Below the pieces are notes generated by a model. It searched no databases, had not been told where the DNA came from, and was given only the letters and a program-made list of their open reading frames with translations. A stretch of 64,000 nt of DNA, taken from positions 1-64,000 of the forward strand of contig NZ_SMFK01000007.1 in NCBI RefSeq assembly GCF_004349355.1, in the 5' to 3' direction. Position numbers and translations under genes: made by a program. This stretch comes from Flavobacterium cellulosilyticum (lineage in GTDB: Bacteria > Bacteroidota > Bacteroidia > Flavobacteriales > Flavobacteriaceae). The stretch's first letter is position 1. Every line of letters starts with the position of its first letter. Shown here piece after piece: positions 8,675 to 15,954 of the stretch.

Positions 8675-9751
8675 TTAGAAAACTTCGCTGGCTTCTTTCA
8701 GTTTCTCCATATTATTAACCAACGCCAATTCGTCAACAATTTTCTGGATATCTCCATTCATAATATTTCCTAGATCGTACAAAGTCAATCCAACTCTATG
8801 ATCCGTTACCCGACCTTGGGAGTAATTATAAGTTCTAATTTTTGCAGAACGGTCACCAGAACTCACTTGTGATGTACGTTTTGTAGCATCTTCGGCTTGT
8901 TTTTTGGCCAATTCTTGTTCGTACAAACGAGAACGCAATACGCCCAATGCTTTATCTTTATTCTTATGTTGCGATTTTTGATCCTGACATTGCGCCACTA
9001 ATCCCGTAGGTAAATGCGTCAAACGAACCGCCGATTTAGTTGTATTTACAGATTGTCCACCAGGTCCCGAAGAACAAAAGAAATCGACACGAACCTCGTT
9101 CATATCAATTTGCACATCAAACTCCTCCGCTTCCGGAAGCACCATAACCGTTGCTGCTGATGTGTGAACACGACCTTGCGTTTCCGTTTGTGGCACGCGT
9201 TGTACCCGATGCACACCCGCTTCAAACTTCAAAGTTCCATAAACATCTTCGCCCGTAACTTCAAAAATCACCTCTTTAAAACCACCTGAAGTACCTTCGT
9301 TCATATCGACAACCGAAGTTCTCCATCCACGGTTTTCACAATATTTAGTGTACATACGAAACAAATCCCCTGCAAAAATACTGGCTTCATCCCCACCCGT
9401 TCCGGCGCGAATCTCGACCATCACATTCTTAGCATCTTCCTCGTCTTTCGGAATCAACAAAAACTTGATTTCTTCCTCCAGGACCGGCAATCTTTCCTTC
9501 GCTTCATCGAGTTGCATTTTGGCCATTTCGGTCATATCTGCATCACTTCCACCGGCAATTATTTCGTTGGCCTCTTCAATATTCGCCATTATCAGAATGT
9601 ATTCATCACGCTTTTCGGCCAATGCTTTCAAGCCTTTGTATTCTTGATTCAATTGCACATAACGCTTCTGATCGCTGATTACATCGGGCTGAATAATCAA
9701 GTCCGAAATCTCGTCGAAACGCTGTTTTACTATTTGAAGTCTATCTAACAT
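8675..9751 (-). CDS. prfA: Peptide chain release factor 1
   Basis: RF1 recognises UAA and UAG in the ribosomal A site and triggers peptide release. The 358-residue length is normal. The catalytic GGQ lies in [17 protein letters not shown]. The stop-codon-reading tripeptide is PQT in [13 protein letters not shown], a P-x-T variant where E. coli RF1 has [14 protein letters not shown] further confirms RF1 rather than RF2. The start ATG at 9751 is about 110 bases downstream of a TAATTTTG element. UAG is read by this factor, which bears on the amber codon in the hydrolase gene at 896. Confidence 0.97.
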   Translation of the reverse strand: MLDRLQIVKQRFDEISDLIIQPDVISDQKRYVQLNQEYKGLKALAEKRDEYILIMANIEEANEIIAGGSDADMTEMAKMQLDEAKERLPVLEEEIKFLLIPKDEEDAKNVMVEIRAGTGGDEASIFAGDLFRMYTKYCENRGWRTSVVDMNEGTSGGFKEVIFEVTGEDVYGTLKFEAGVHRVQRVPQTETQGRVHTSAATVMVLPEAEEFDVQIDMNEVRVDFFCSSGPGGQSVNTTKSAVRLTHLPTGLVAQCQDQKSQHKNKDKALGVLRSRLYEQELAKKQAEDATKRTSQVSSGDRSAKIRTYNYSQGRVTDHRVGLTLYDLGNIMNGDIQKIVDELALVNNMEKLKEASEVF

Positions 9752-9859
9752 ATACCTATTCCTTTTATTCTTCTAGTTAATATTTTTTTCCCATGGGCAG
9801 AAGTAACCTCTTAGAACGTTTTTTTATCTTCATCAAAAATCGTTTTTCGGTTCGGAGTG

Positions 9860-9867
9860 CAAAATTA
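9860..9867 (-). promoter_or_regulatory. -7 promoter element of prfA
   Basis: On the minus strand this reads TAATTTTG, matching TAnnTTTG, about 110 bases upstream of the prfA start. Confidence 0.4.
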
Positions 9868-9911
9868 CGAAAAAGAATGCAGATTGCAGTTTTTAGATTT
9901 CAGAATTTTTT

Positions 9912-10010
9912 TTAGGAGCTATTTCCAGCTGTCATTCTAATCTTTTTTGATAAAACTTGCTTCGCGTTTTATCAAAAAAGGATTTTCCCTTCCATCTGGG
10001 CTAAGATTTG
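9912..10010. repeat. Degenerate palindromic flavobacterial repeat
   Basis: A 15-bp perfect inverted repeat (9942-9956 with 9966-9980, loop TTGCTTCGC) sits inside words I know from dispersed flavobacterial repeats (GGAGCTATTTCCAGCTG on the left, CCATCTGGGCTAA on the right). Other, more diverged members lie near 18815, 22614 and 31455. It is probably a non-coding REP/MITE-like element. Confidence 0.5.
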
Positions 10011-10124
10011 TGGTAAATGACTTCGTTTACGGTTTCCCGTAAAATTACTGAAGCAAAAGGAGTTAGATTTGAAAAAACATTTAAGAACTAGAATGATTTT
10101 ATCAGTATTTTTGGTAGGAAGTAT

Positions 10125-10132
10125 TATATTTG
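10125..10132 (+). promoter_or_regulatory. -7 promoter element upstream of the cassette array
   Basis: TATATTTG is a full TAnnTTTG match, 84 bases before the first cassette boundary (10216). It could drive the first cassette gene and perhaps more of the array, the role a Pc promoter has in integrons. The role is inferred. Confidence 0.4.
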
Positions 10133-10155
10133 ATATAATATAAAGTATGACGGTT

Positions 10156-10195
10156 ATCATACATATCTACCCACAATTGGGTGGATTTGTATGAT
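10156..10195. repeat. 40-bp hairpin just upstream of cassette 1
   Basis: ATCATACATATC pairs with GATTTGTATGAT (11 of 12), extended by TACCCA/TGGGTG around a CAAT loop. It may be a terminator-like or recombination-related hairpin before the first cassette boundary; there is no T run. Confidence 0.5.
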
Positions 10196-10261
10196 TTTGT
10201 CAGACCTATATGCTAGTTATGCACAATTATCCCTCAACATCACGAAATAAAAGACGTTAAT

Positions 10262-10846
10262 ATGGAAGACAACCTTCGCCCAAATAATCAAGAAACGGAA
10301 TTTTTAACTTTAGCTTATAACCGATTTTATGATTTGTTTGATGAAGTTTTCGATGATTCCTTTTGGGAAAAAAGCGATTGGGAAAGATTCTCAAAAGTTA
10401 GCCAAACATTTTCTATATATTCAGAATTATTGAACTATGAACCGCTTAAATGGGTAATTAAAGAGCTTAAAACAAAAAGACCCCCAATGGAATCTGAAAT
10501 TGGAAGTGAACTTTTCAAGTTTGTTAGAAATGTTCTTTCACATTTTCCGTTTTTTGAAAAGTGGGATGATGTTTGGATTGGAAAATCTATAATAAATTGG
10601 CATAAAGAAGGTCTAACTATTGATAAATTTTTACTGAAATATGAAGGAAAGAATGAAGTTAAATACCGATTTTGGGAACCCAAAAAAAAAGAAATGACGT
10701 ATTTGACAATATCGTTTCCTGAGATATATGATGAAAATTCCAAAATATTCTTAAAAGACATAATCTCCGAAAAAGAAGGTGTAAAATTTTCATTGATTTT
10801 AATGAAACAAATATTAAACACTCAAGTTGAAACTATAAAACAATAA
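10262..10846 (+). CDS. Unknown protein with HEPN-like motif (cassette 1)
   Basis: A 194-residue protein that I cannot assign to a named family. It is rich in Trp, Phe and Lys, with no signal peptide or membrane helix, so it is probably cytoplasmic. The N-terminal half looks helical and contains RNVLSHF at about residues 90-96. The R-x4-H spacing is that of HEPN nucleases and nucleotidyltransferase-toxin partners. The C-terminal part (about 140-190) looks like mixed strand and helix. The ATG at 10262 lies 46 bases inside the cassette boundary, as is usual for cassette genes. A defence or toxin role is possible but not shown. Confidence 0.6.
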   Translation: MEDNLRPNNQETEFLTLAYNRFYDLFDEVFDDSFWEKSDWERFSKVSQTFSIYSELLNYEPLKWVIKELKTKRPPMESEIGSELFKFVRNVLSHFPFFEKWDDVWIGKSIINWHKEGLTIDKFLLKYEGKNEVKYRFWEPKKKEMTYLTISFPEIYDENSKIFLKDIISEKEGVKFSLILMKQILNTQVETIKQ

Positions 10847-10868
10847 TATTAATTCAAAACTTAAAAAT

Positions 10869-11069
10869 ATGCCATATTCAATTGGTCAAAAGGTTATTTA
10901 TAATTCAATTGGCGGAAAAAACGTAGAAGCTAAGATAATTGCTAAAAAAGATCCTCAAACAGGAACAATTAAAACAGATCGCGCAAGTGGAAATTTTGAT
11001 TATCTTGTTTCAGTTGATAAGAATGGAATAACGGAGGAACACTTTTGTAATGAAAAAGATATAAAATAA
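10869..11069 (+). CDS. Small unknown protein, likely SH3/Tudor-like barrel (cassette 1)
   Basis: A 66-residue protein with the pattern IGQKVIYNSIGGKNVEAKII, then a short loop, then FDYLVSVDKNG and a C-terminal acidic tail. The alternation suggests a five-stranded SH3- or KOW-like barrel. No family is recognised. The start ATG is 22 bases after the preceding gene in the same cassette, and the stop is directly followed by the attC-like site. Confidence 0.55.
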   Translation: MPYSIGQKVIYNSIGGKNVEAKIIAKKDPQTGTIKTDRASGNFDYLVSVDKNGITEEHFCNEKDIK

Positions 11070-11070
11070 C

Positions 11071-11199
11071 TGTGCATAACCGCCATTTTGAGCTAGCTGG
11101 AATTTAGTGGAATTACCGTTTCGCATCAAGTTTTCGTTAATCCGAAAATTGAGCAGTTACGAACTTCCAGCCATCTCAAAGTGGCATAACGTTATATGC
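11071..11199 (+). repeat. attC-like site 1 (closes cassette 1)
   Basis: An imperfect palindrome of about 129 bp. The 21-nt arms 11082-11102 and 11165-11185 pair with three mismatches. Outer boxes GCATAAC (R''-like, 11074-11080) and GTTATATGC (R'-like, 11191-11199) also pair. The inner part carries TTTAGTGGAATTACC and a large loop. It is about 85% identical to site 3 at 12718. Long stem, mismatched arms and terminal RYYYAAC/GTTRRRY-type boxes are attC hallmarks. Confidence 0.7.
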
Positions 11200-11330
11200 T
11201 ACTTGCGCCGAAAAGACACAGTTGAAAATAATTAGAATATTAACAGTTATTTAATGGCAAGCTTAGAGCCAAACAGAGATAAGCAATAACATAAAGTGAT
11301 TGTTAACAGAAAAAATGACTAAAAAATAAT

Positions 11331-11522
11331 ATGAAGATTATAAGACCGAAAATTATTGGAACTTTAAAAGTACAAGCTATGATGGCTGGTAATTTAGCTG
11401 TTAAAAACGATATTAAAAATGCTCCGAACAAAATAATTGTGCAATGTAATTCGTATGAACACGGTAATGAAATTATTACTAAAATTAAAGAGGCGAAGTT
11501 TGGAGATGTTTTACATTTTTAA
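11331..11522 (+). CDS. Small unknown protein (cassette 2)
   Basis: A 63-residue basic protein, MKIIRPKIIGTLKVQAMMAG at the start and KIKEAKFGDVLHF at the end. No membrane segment, signal peptide or known motif is visible. The even charge pattern and the ATG after an A-rich stretch support it as a gene, and it is the only plausible frame in the cassette. Its identity is unknown. Confidence 0.45.
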   Translation: MKIIRPKIIGTLKVQAMMAGNLAVKNDIKNAPNKIIVQCNSYEHGNEIITKIKEAKFGDVLHF

Positions 11523-11849
11523 CAATTAAAGAGTATTAAATTTAATAATCTGTTACGACGACCAAAGTCGAAAATAATTACGAAATTGTGAATGAAGGTG
11601 AAATAATAAAGTTTTAATCTGCTAACAGAAAGACGAATGTTGAAATCTGCCAACAGAAGTTGGAAAGTTTGAGGTTTAAAAAGCACAAAGTTTGAAATTA
11701 TAAATTTATTTTTAGATTTATAACAGAAAAATTAGAAATGAAACGTTGAAAATTACGAACCGAAAATCAGAAGGGCGAAAGTTGGAATTTGCCAACAAAA
11801 ACTTGAAAAATTTTGTGGTTTAAATCGTAATTTCGACCAAAAACAAGCA
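11523..11849. other. Non-coding part of cassette 2
   Basis: About 330 purine-rich bases without an open frame. It contains imperfect direct repeats of roughly 30 bases around TCTGCTAACAGAA and TCTGCCAACAGAA, and a weaker TTTGCCAACAAAA near 11790. No promoter was recognised. Confidence 0.4.
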
Positions 11850-11976
11850 GCATATAACAGCTGTTTCAATATACTTGCGGATTTAGTGGAATTACGTGCT
11901 ATAATCATAAATCTGCATAACCAAAAACACTCTGCTATTAGGTCCGCAAGCATCTTGAAGCAGCGACACGTTATGC
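11850..11976 (+). repeat. attC-like site 2 (closes cassette 2)
   Basis: The R''-like box GCATATAAC (11850-11858) and R'-like GTTATGC (11970-11976) flank 22-nt arms, 11860-11881 and 11943-11964, that pair with only a few mismatches (GCTGTTTCAATATACTTGCGGA against GCTGCTTCAAGATGCTTGCGGA). The arms differ from those of sites 1 and 3, but the inner TTTAGTGGAATTACG is shared with site 1. Confidence 0.7.
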
Positions 11977-12005
11977 CTCAGTTTAAAGAACCAAATAACC
12001 TAACA

Positions 12006-12563
12006 ATGAAATTAGATATTAAAAGTATTTCTAACGGAAAAGCAAAAGATATAATTTTGGAATCTATAGTTCGTAAAGAGAATAATCTGAAACAAACTAA
12101 AGAATTCCAAAAAGAATTGTTCTTAAACGCAACTTTAGATGATGTAAACTTTTTGTTGAAATCCATTGTAGATTCAAAATTGGACTTAATTAAAGTAAAT
12201 TTCGGTAATGAAACGTACGTCACGGAAATTGGACATATTAATCCATTTTTAAAAAACGGAGGTTTTGAAAAAATTGAAGCTGAAGAAATACAGAAAAATA
12301 GAAAAGATATTATTGATTTCAAAATTTCAAATTTTAAATATTATACTTTTTGGCCTTTGTTTTTATTTGCTTTTGTAGGTTTTGGGTTTAGTGTCTCTAA
12401 CTTCATCAGTAACCGAAAAAATCAAGAGAATACAAAACTAAAAGAACAGCGAATTGAGCAAATGGAATTGGAATTAACCAAATTGCAAACTTCCATTTTA
12501 AACCAAAAAAATCTTGATTCTTTGCATAATCCCAAGGGGTTGACCAAGAAAATTGATAAATAA
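12006..12563 (+). CDS. Membrane-anchored coiled-coil protein of unknown function (cassette 3)
   Basis: 185 residues from the ATG at 12006. A second in-frame ATG at 11973 lies inside the attC-like R' box, and longer readings run into the recombination site. The N-terminal 100 residues are soluble and charged. One membrane helix follows (about 119-138, FWPLFLFAFVGFGFSVSNFI), then a coiled coil (RIEQMELELTKLQTSILNQK). No family is recognised. Single-helix proteins with a cytoplasmic coiled coil are common cassette cargo. It overlaps a minus-strand frame over its last 158 bases. Confidence 0.6.
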   Translation: MKLDIKSISNGKAKDIILESIVRKENNLKQTKEFQKELFLNATLDDVNFLLKSIVDSKLDLIKVNFGNETYVTEIGHINPFLKNGGFEKIEAEEIQKNRKDIIDFKISNFKYYTFWPLFLFAFVGFGFSVSNFISNRKNQENTKLKEQRIEQMELELTKLQTSILNQKNLDSLHNPKGLTKKIDK

Positions 12564-12627
12564 GCATTGCTAAATAAACAATGGCGAATATTGTAAAAAT
12601 AAGTATGTATAAGTTATCTATTGACAT
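12406..12627 (-). CDS. Possible small two-helix membrane protein, antisense to its neighbour
   Basis: A 73-residue frame on the minus strand with two strong hydrophobic helices (YILIFTIFAIVYLAMLIY and FAIWLIPIPFAQFAVLLVLY) and a Trp-rich linker. It overlaps the 3' end of the plus-strand gene 12006-12563. Both frames look protein-like, and only one may be real. I favour the plus-strand gene because of its length. Cassettes with reversed genes are known in integrons. Confidence 0.3.
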   Translation of the reverse strand: MSIDNLYILIFTIFAIVYLAMLIYQFSWSTPWDYAKNQDFFGLKWKFAIWLIPIPFAQFAVLLVLYSLDFFGY

Positions 12628-12717
12628 AATAATTAATTTAAAATTGTTTCCGACTTAAACGGTGCGGAAGCGAAACCGAAAATTGAAACCGAAAAAAATG
12701 GCGTGAAAAAACCGAAG

Positions 12718-12842
12718 GCATAACCGCTGTTTTGAGCTAGCTGGAGTTTAGTGGAATTGCCGTTCCGCAATCATATTTTAGTTAAGCCGAAAATTGAGCG
12801 GTTACGAACTTCCAGCCATCTCAAAGTGGCAAAACGTTGTGG
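12718..12842 (+). repeat. attC-like site 3 (closes cassette 3)
   Basis: The R''-like box GCATAAC (12718-12724) is followed by arm 12726-12746, which pairs with 12810-12830. The R'-like box is GTTGTGG (12836-12842). The core is nearly the same sequence as site 1, but the R' boxes differ in the way expected when different cassettes follow. Confidence 0.7.
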
Positions 12843-12862
12843 TTAATTTAAATAAACAGAAT

Positions 12863-13255
12863 ATGAAAACTAAAATAATACTATTACTTTTCTTTCAGCT
12901 TGCAGTATCTAGTCTTTATGCGCAACACAATGAACTTGAAATGAAAAAACATTCCAGTTCTGACACTCTCTCACAAAGTAAATATGCTAAGGAATATTCT
13001 AAAATAATGATAGAAATGCATACGAAAATGTCTAGTGTTGCAACAACCATGAATGATGACCTAGATTTCTTAAAAGAAATGATTCCACATCATCAGGGTG
13101 CAATCGATATGGCTAAAGCAATACTTCAAGGCACGAAAGATAAAAGAATACAAAATTTAGCACTTGGTATTATTACAGAGCAACAAAATGAAATCAATAT
13201 TATGAAGCAATTAATTAGTGATATTGAACTTAAATCTAAACAACATGAAAACTAA
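12863..13255 (+). CDS. DUF305 family exported protein (cassette 4)
   Basis: 130 residues from the ATG at 12863; the longer frame begins inside the attC-like site and is rejected. A signal peptide (KIILLLFFQLAVSSLYAQ, about 4-21) sends it to the periplasm. The DUF305 signature DFLKEMIPHHQGAIDMAKAIL is intact (His-His pair at about residues 76-77). It is followed by EQQNEINIMKQLI, as in the ferritin-like four-helix DUF305 proteins, which occur near metal-handling genes. The last 11 bases overlap the start of the next gene, so the two are co-translated. Confidence 0.88.
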   Translation: MKTKIILLLFFQLAVSSLYAQHNELEMKKHSSSDTLSQSKYAKEYSKIMIEMHTKMSSVATTMNDDLDFLKEMIPHHQGAIDMAKAILQGTKDKRIQNLALGIITEQQNEINIMKQLISDIELKSKQHEN

Positions 13256-14324
13256 AACTTTAACTTTAACTTTTGGGCTTTTACTAATTGTAGTTATAAG
13301 CATAAAAGCACAAACTACAGATGTGATCTACACAACTGATCAAAACTCAAATACTGTAACGGTAATTGACGGTGATAAACAAGAGATTTTAGGAACATTA
13401 GTTTTAGGTTATCCTAATACCGATTCTCGTGTGTTTAGTCCCTTGTATAATGGAGACATAAATGTGCATGGAATTAACCATGATCCAGTCCATCAAAAAG
13501 TTGCTGTGGTATCAACAGTCTCAAATTCGGTAACTATAATAGATGCAAACACTGCAAAAATAATTGGCCGCACTAATGTTGGCAGAAACCCACACGAACC
13601 GAGATTCACTAAAGACGGTCATGAAATATGGGTAACTGTGCGTGGAGATAACTATGTGAGTGTTTTAGATGCAAAATCTTTAAAAGAAAAACAACGTATT
13701 ATTTTAAGCGAAGGACCTGGGATGATATCCTTTTCCAATGATGGAAAAAAAGCCTTTGTATGTTCCAGTTTTGATGATAATTTTTGGGTGATTGACGTAA
13801 AAACAAAAAAAATAATTAAAACCATAAAAGTACCATCAAAATTCTCGCCGTTTGTGAATACAACGCCTGATGGAAAGGAAGTATGGGTAACGCACAAAGA
13901 CGTAGGGATGGTTTCTAGAATTGACGCAATTAATAATACCTTGATAGAATCTTTTGAAACAGGTAAAATCACCAATCATATTGGATTTTCTCCAAATAAA
14001 TATTTCGTTACCGTAGGTGGAGAAAATAAAGTGAAAGTTTATGAAATAGGTTCCGATAACAAAGCAAAAATGGTAAATGAAATTAAGACAAATGATTTGC
14101 CACATGGGATTTGGGAAAGCACCGATGGGACAAAACAATATATTGTAAATGAACTGGCGGATTCATTCCAAATTATAGATGTAAAAAACATGGAAATTGT
14201 AAATACACTACCGATAGGAATGAGACCTCAAGCACTTATTGTAACTCCTTTTAAAGGGAATTTAGAAGTTCTGAAAAATAATATTAAAAATCAAAATCCA
14301 GAATTTAAAGGGCCGAAAAACTAA
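13245..14324 (+). CDS. YncE-like beta-propeller protein, exported (cassette 4)
   Basis: 359 residues from the ATG at 13245, which opens the signal peptide MKTKTLTLTFGLLLIVVISIKAQ. The mature protein is a beta-propeller of about seven blades with repeated TVTVIDG.. / SVTIIDANTAKIIG / YVSVLDAKSLKE / WVIDVKTKKIIKTI units, the YVTN pattern. Such periplasmic propellers bind partners, DNA or metal-site proteins; no enzyme motif is seen. Its coupling to a DUF305 protein suggests a joint periplasmic role, perhaps with copper or other metals, but this is inferred only from context. Confidence 0.85.
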   Translation: MKTKTLTLTFGLLLIVVISIKAQTTDVIYTTDQNSNTVTVIDGDKQEILGTLVLGYPNTDSRVFSPLYNGDINVHGINHDPVHQKVAVVSTVSNSVTIIDANTAKIIGRTNVGRNPHEPRFTKDGHEIWVTVRGDNYVSVLDAKSLKEKQRIILSEGPGMISFSNDGKKAFVCSSFDDNFWVIDVKTKKIIKTIKVPSKFSPFVNTTPDGKEVWVTHKDVGMVSRIDAINNTLIESFETGKITNHIGFSPNKYFVTVGGENKVKVYEIGSDNKAKMVNEIKTNDLPHGIWESTDGTKQYIVNELADSFQIIDVKNMEIVNTLPIGMRPQALIVTPFKGNLEVLKNNIKNQNPEFKGPKN

Positions 14325-14340
14325 AAACATGAAAAACTAC

Positions 14341-14430
14341 CCACAACAGCTAGAGTTTCGTTGGATGCGTAGCACCAACAATGAAACCCCCACTGGCGCT
14401 CGTTTGTCGGAAACTCTGGTGCTTGTCTGC
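14341..14430 (+). repeat. attC-like site 4, degenerate (closes cassette 4)
   Basis: R''-like CCACAAC (14341-14347) and arm AGCTAGAGTTTC (14348-14359) pair with GAAACTCTGGTGCT (14410-14423), leaving extra unpaired bases. A small inner hairpin GTTGG..CCAAC is present. The expected GTT of R' is CTT here, so the site may be inactive or mutated. Confidence 0.5.
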
Positions 14431-14886
14431 GGCGAGTACCTATTTAAATTAGAAGAAAAATTGTAGCGTTTGCAACGCGGATAACAACTTTAGAAGCGTT
14501 AATTGTATTTTATGAAAGTGATTTTGTAAATAGTAGTTATACAGAAAAAGTTATTACTCTATTTTGTAATTTAAATGTCGAAACTTTATGGTGATTTAAT
14601 ATTGAGCCGCGCTGCAAACGCTTTGAATCATTTTCAAAAATAAGTAGATACTCGATTCAATCGAGCACCAGATTGGAGTAAATCATAAGAGAAAATAAAC
14701 AGCTCTGCGGAATAAGAATAAGTCATATCAGCAATTATAATCGTGATTACACTGCCGAATTCTCCCGACATTTGCTTTACTTTGATAGAATAAAAACTTT
14801 GTTACTTCCACAACTATTCTTAAATTGAGAAATTTAAAATACAGCCGATAAAAAACAATCTTTGCTCACGAAAGCTAGCTATCATT
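14431..14886. other. Intergenic region with long-range inverted repeat
   Basis: No gene was found. GCGTTTGCAACGCGG at 14466-14480 is the reverse complement, with one mismatch, of CCGCGCTGCAAACGC at 14607-14621. This could be another eroded palindromic recombination site, but the terminal boxes are missing. Confidence 0.4.
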
Positions 14887-15399
14887 ATGGAAAAATATTT
14901 GCGTCAATTGATTACAATTGAATTTGAAGATAAAAAAGACGTTTTTACCGGTTTTCTAATTGATTGGACCGAAGATTGGATTTTGCTTAAAAACAATCCC
15001 GTCGATTTCATCATAGATGGTTTTACGATTTTGAAAAACATGAATGTAAAATCAATTATTCAAGATAAAGACCACGAATTCACTGAAAAAGTCATTAAAT
15101 TAAAAGGTTTAAAAACCAGTGCCGAAGAAATAATACCACTTACTAATTTGGAATCCATTATCCATTTTTTAGCCCATAAATATGAAATTTTTCAGATTGT
15201 AAAAAAGTCTGATAAAGCAGTTTATCTTGGTAAATTAATCGAAATCAATGACAATGAATTGGTCATGGATTTTTTAGGTCCGGAAGGAAAATTTGAGGGA
15301 GAAACAATTTTTAAACCTAAAAAAATAAGAGTCATTGAATTTGACACAGACTATATCAATTCCTTAAAATTAATTATTCAAGAAGAAAATAAAAAATAG
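14887..15399 (+). CDS. Unknown protein, two tandem beta-barrel-like repeats
   Basis: A 170-residue cytoplasmic protein with no known family. Two halves look alike: GFLIDWTEDWILLKNN...DGFTILKNMNVKSI (about 20-58) and GKLIEINDNELVMDFL...GETIFKPKKIRVIEF (about 117-157). Both have the Lsm/SH3-like rhythm of strand, turn, strand and a final IxxI element. I infer a duplicated small barrel and claim no function. The ATG lies 24 bases after a CACGAAAGCTAGC sequence; there is no clear promoter. It stands alone between non-coding stretches. Confidence 0.6.
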   Translation: MEKYLRQLITIEFEDKKDVFTGFLIDWTEDWILLKNNPVDFIIDGFTILKNMNVKSIIQDKDHEFTEKVIKLKGLKTSAEEIIPLTNLESIIHFLAHKYEIFQIVKKSDKAVYLGKLIEINDNELVMDFLGPEGKFEGETIFKPKKIRVIEFDTDYINSLKLIIQEENKK

Positions 15400-15939
15400 G
15401 TCTTTTTCTTTTATTCTTCTGACGCTGAGTCATAATTCCTAGCCTAGAGCTATGCGAAGTCAAGATATGTTGTAACAACAAAATATAATCAGGAATGTTA
15501 AGCCCAGCAATGAGAAGTTTTAGTAAGTCGCAACAAAAAATATATTAGACATTTCTCTACGAAGTCTTCCGACTTGGTAGCTATTCCAATTATCAACAAA
15601 CATTGGAAAATATTATAGTTGTAGCGGCAAATAGTAATGGGTACGAAATCGGGAGACTTCCCAGAGCAGCGTAGTTTTTATTATATTATGACCAAGAAAA
15701 CTATAAAAACATGGTTCAGCCGATGTAGGACTAATTTTTACGACCTACAATCTGCGCTGAATTTTCAACCTAATTGACCCAAATCTATTACAACAATATC
15801 TAAAAATAATGGATTTGTTTATTTCTGATAGTAAATTCATTTTTAGAGATTTACACCGTAAAATTATATTCGAAATTAATATTATACACTTAAAAAAAAA
15901 CATTTTTTTGTAGCTTAAATAGCTTATATTTACTTGATT
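15400..15939. other. Intergenic region with short palindromes
   Basis: No gene recognised; the minus-strand frame at 15745-15948 has no family features. CGAAGTCTTCCGACTT (15555-15570) is a small palindrome. The stretch around 15635-15675 (GGGTACGAAATCGGGAGACT followed by TCCCAGAGCAGC) recurs with changes at 17555-17590, so it is a dispersed repeat. Confidence 0.45.
15907..15933 (+). promoter_or_regulatory. Possible promoter of the structured leader
   Basis: TATATTTA at 15925-15932 is one base off TAnnTTTG, with TTTG at 15907-15910. The spacing of 14 is shorter than the usual 17-23, so this is weak. Confidence 0.3.
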
Positions 15940-15954
15940 TTTAATCAATTTTAA

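Larger units (their letters stand above)
10217..11191 (+). mobile_element. Integron-like gene cassette 1
   Basis: The unit runs from the cut point in G^TTATGCACA (10216) to the G of the attC-like site ending at 11191. Its first bases, GTTATGCACA, are the exact reverse complement of TGTGCATAAC (11071-11080), the R''-like box of the site that closes it. That is the relation expected of a cassette that was once a circle. It carries two genes (10262-10846 and 10869-11069), both on the plus strand. Confidence 0.7.
11192..11970 (+). mobile_element. Integron-like gene cassette 2
   Basis: Bounded by G^TTATATGC (11191) and the G of site 2 at 11970. The first 12 bases, GTTATATGCTAC, match the reverse complement of the cassette's own R'' region GCAGCATATAAC in 11 of 12 positions. 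It carries one short plus-strand gene (11331-11522). The remaining 330 bases (11523-11846) are non-coding and contain repeated words such as TCTGCTAACAGAA / TCTGCCAACAGAA. Confidence 0.65.
11971..12836 (+). mobile_element. Integron-like gene cassette 3
   Basis: Bounded by G^TTATGCC (11970) and the G at 12836. It starts GTTATGCCT, and its own R'' region (site 3) is AGGCATAAC preceded by A, a 9-base complementary match. Cargo: a plus-strand membrane/coiled-coil protein and, on the other strand, a possible second membrane protein that overlaps it. Confidence 0.65.
12837..14421 (+). mobile_element. Integron-like gene cassette 4 (3' boundary approximate)
   Basis: It starts GTTGTGG (12836), and its closing site begins CCACAAC (14341-14347), the exact reverse complement. 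It carries the DUF305 and beta-propeller genes, which overlap. The right boundary is uncertain because the R' box of site 4 is degenerate (CTTGTCTGC). Confidence 0.55.

Noticed and set aside
8995..9190. RF1 with PQT instead of PAT as a recoding signal
   Set aside because: P-x-T variants including PQT are, from memory, usual in this phylum, so it does not indicate altered stop-codon use.
14466..14621. Additional attC site from the GCGTTTGCA inverted repeat
   Set aside because: The arms pair, but no GTT/AAC boxes flank them and no cassette start matches. Left as a plain inverted repeat.
15745..15948. Minus-strand open frame of 67 codons
   Set aside because: No family features; it covers low-complexity AT-rich DNA and the promoter-like element of the next unit.
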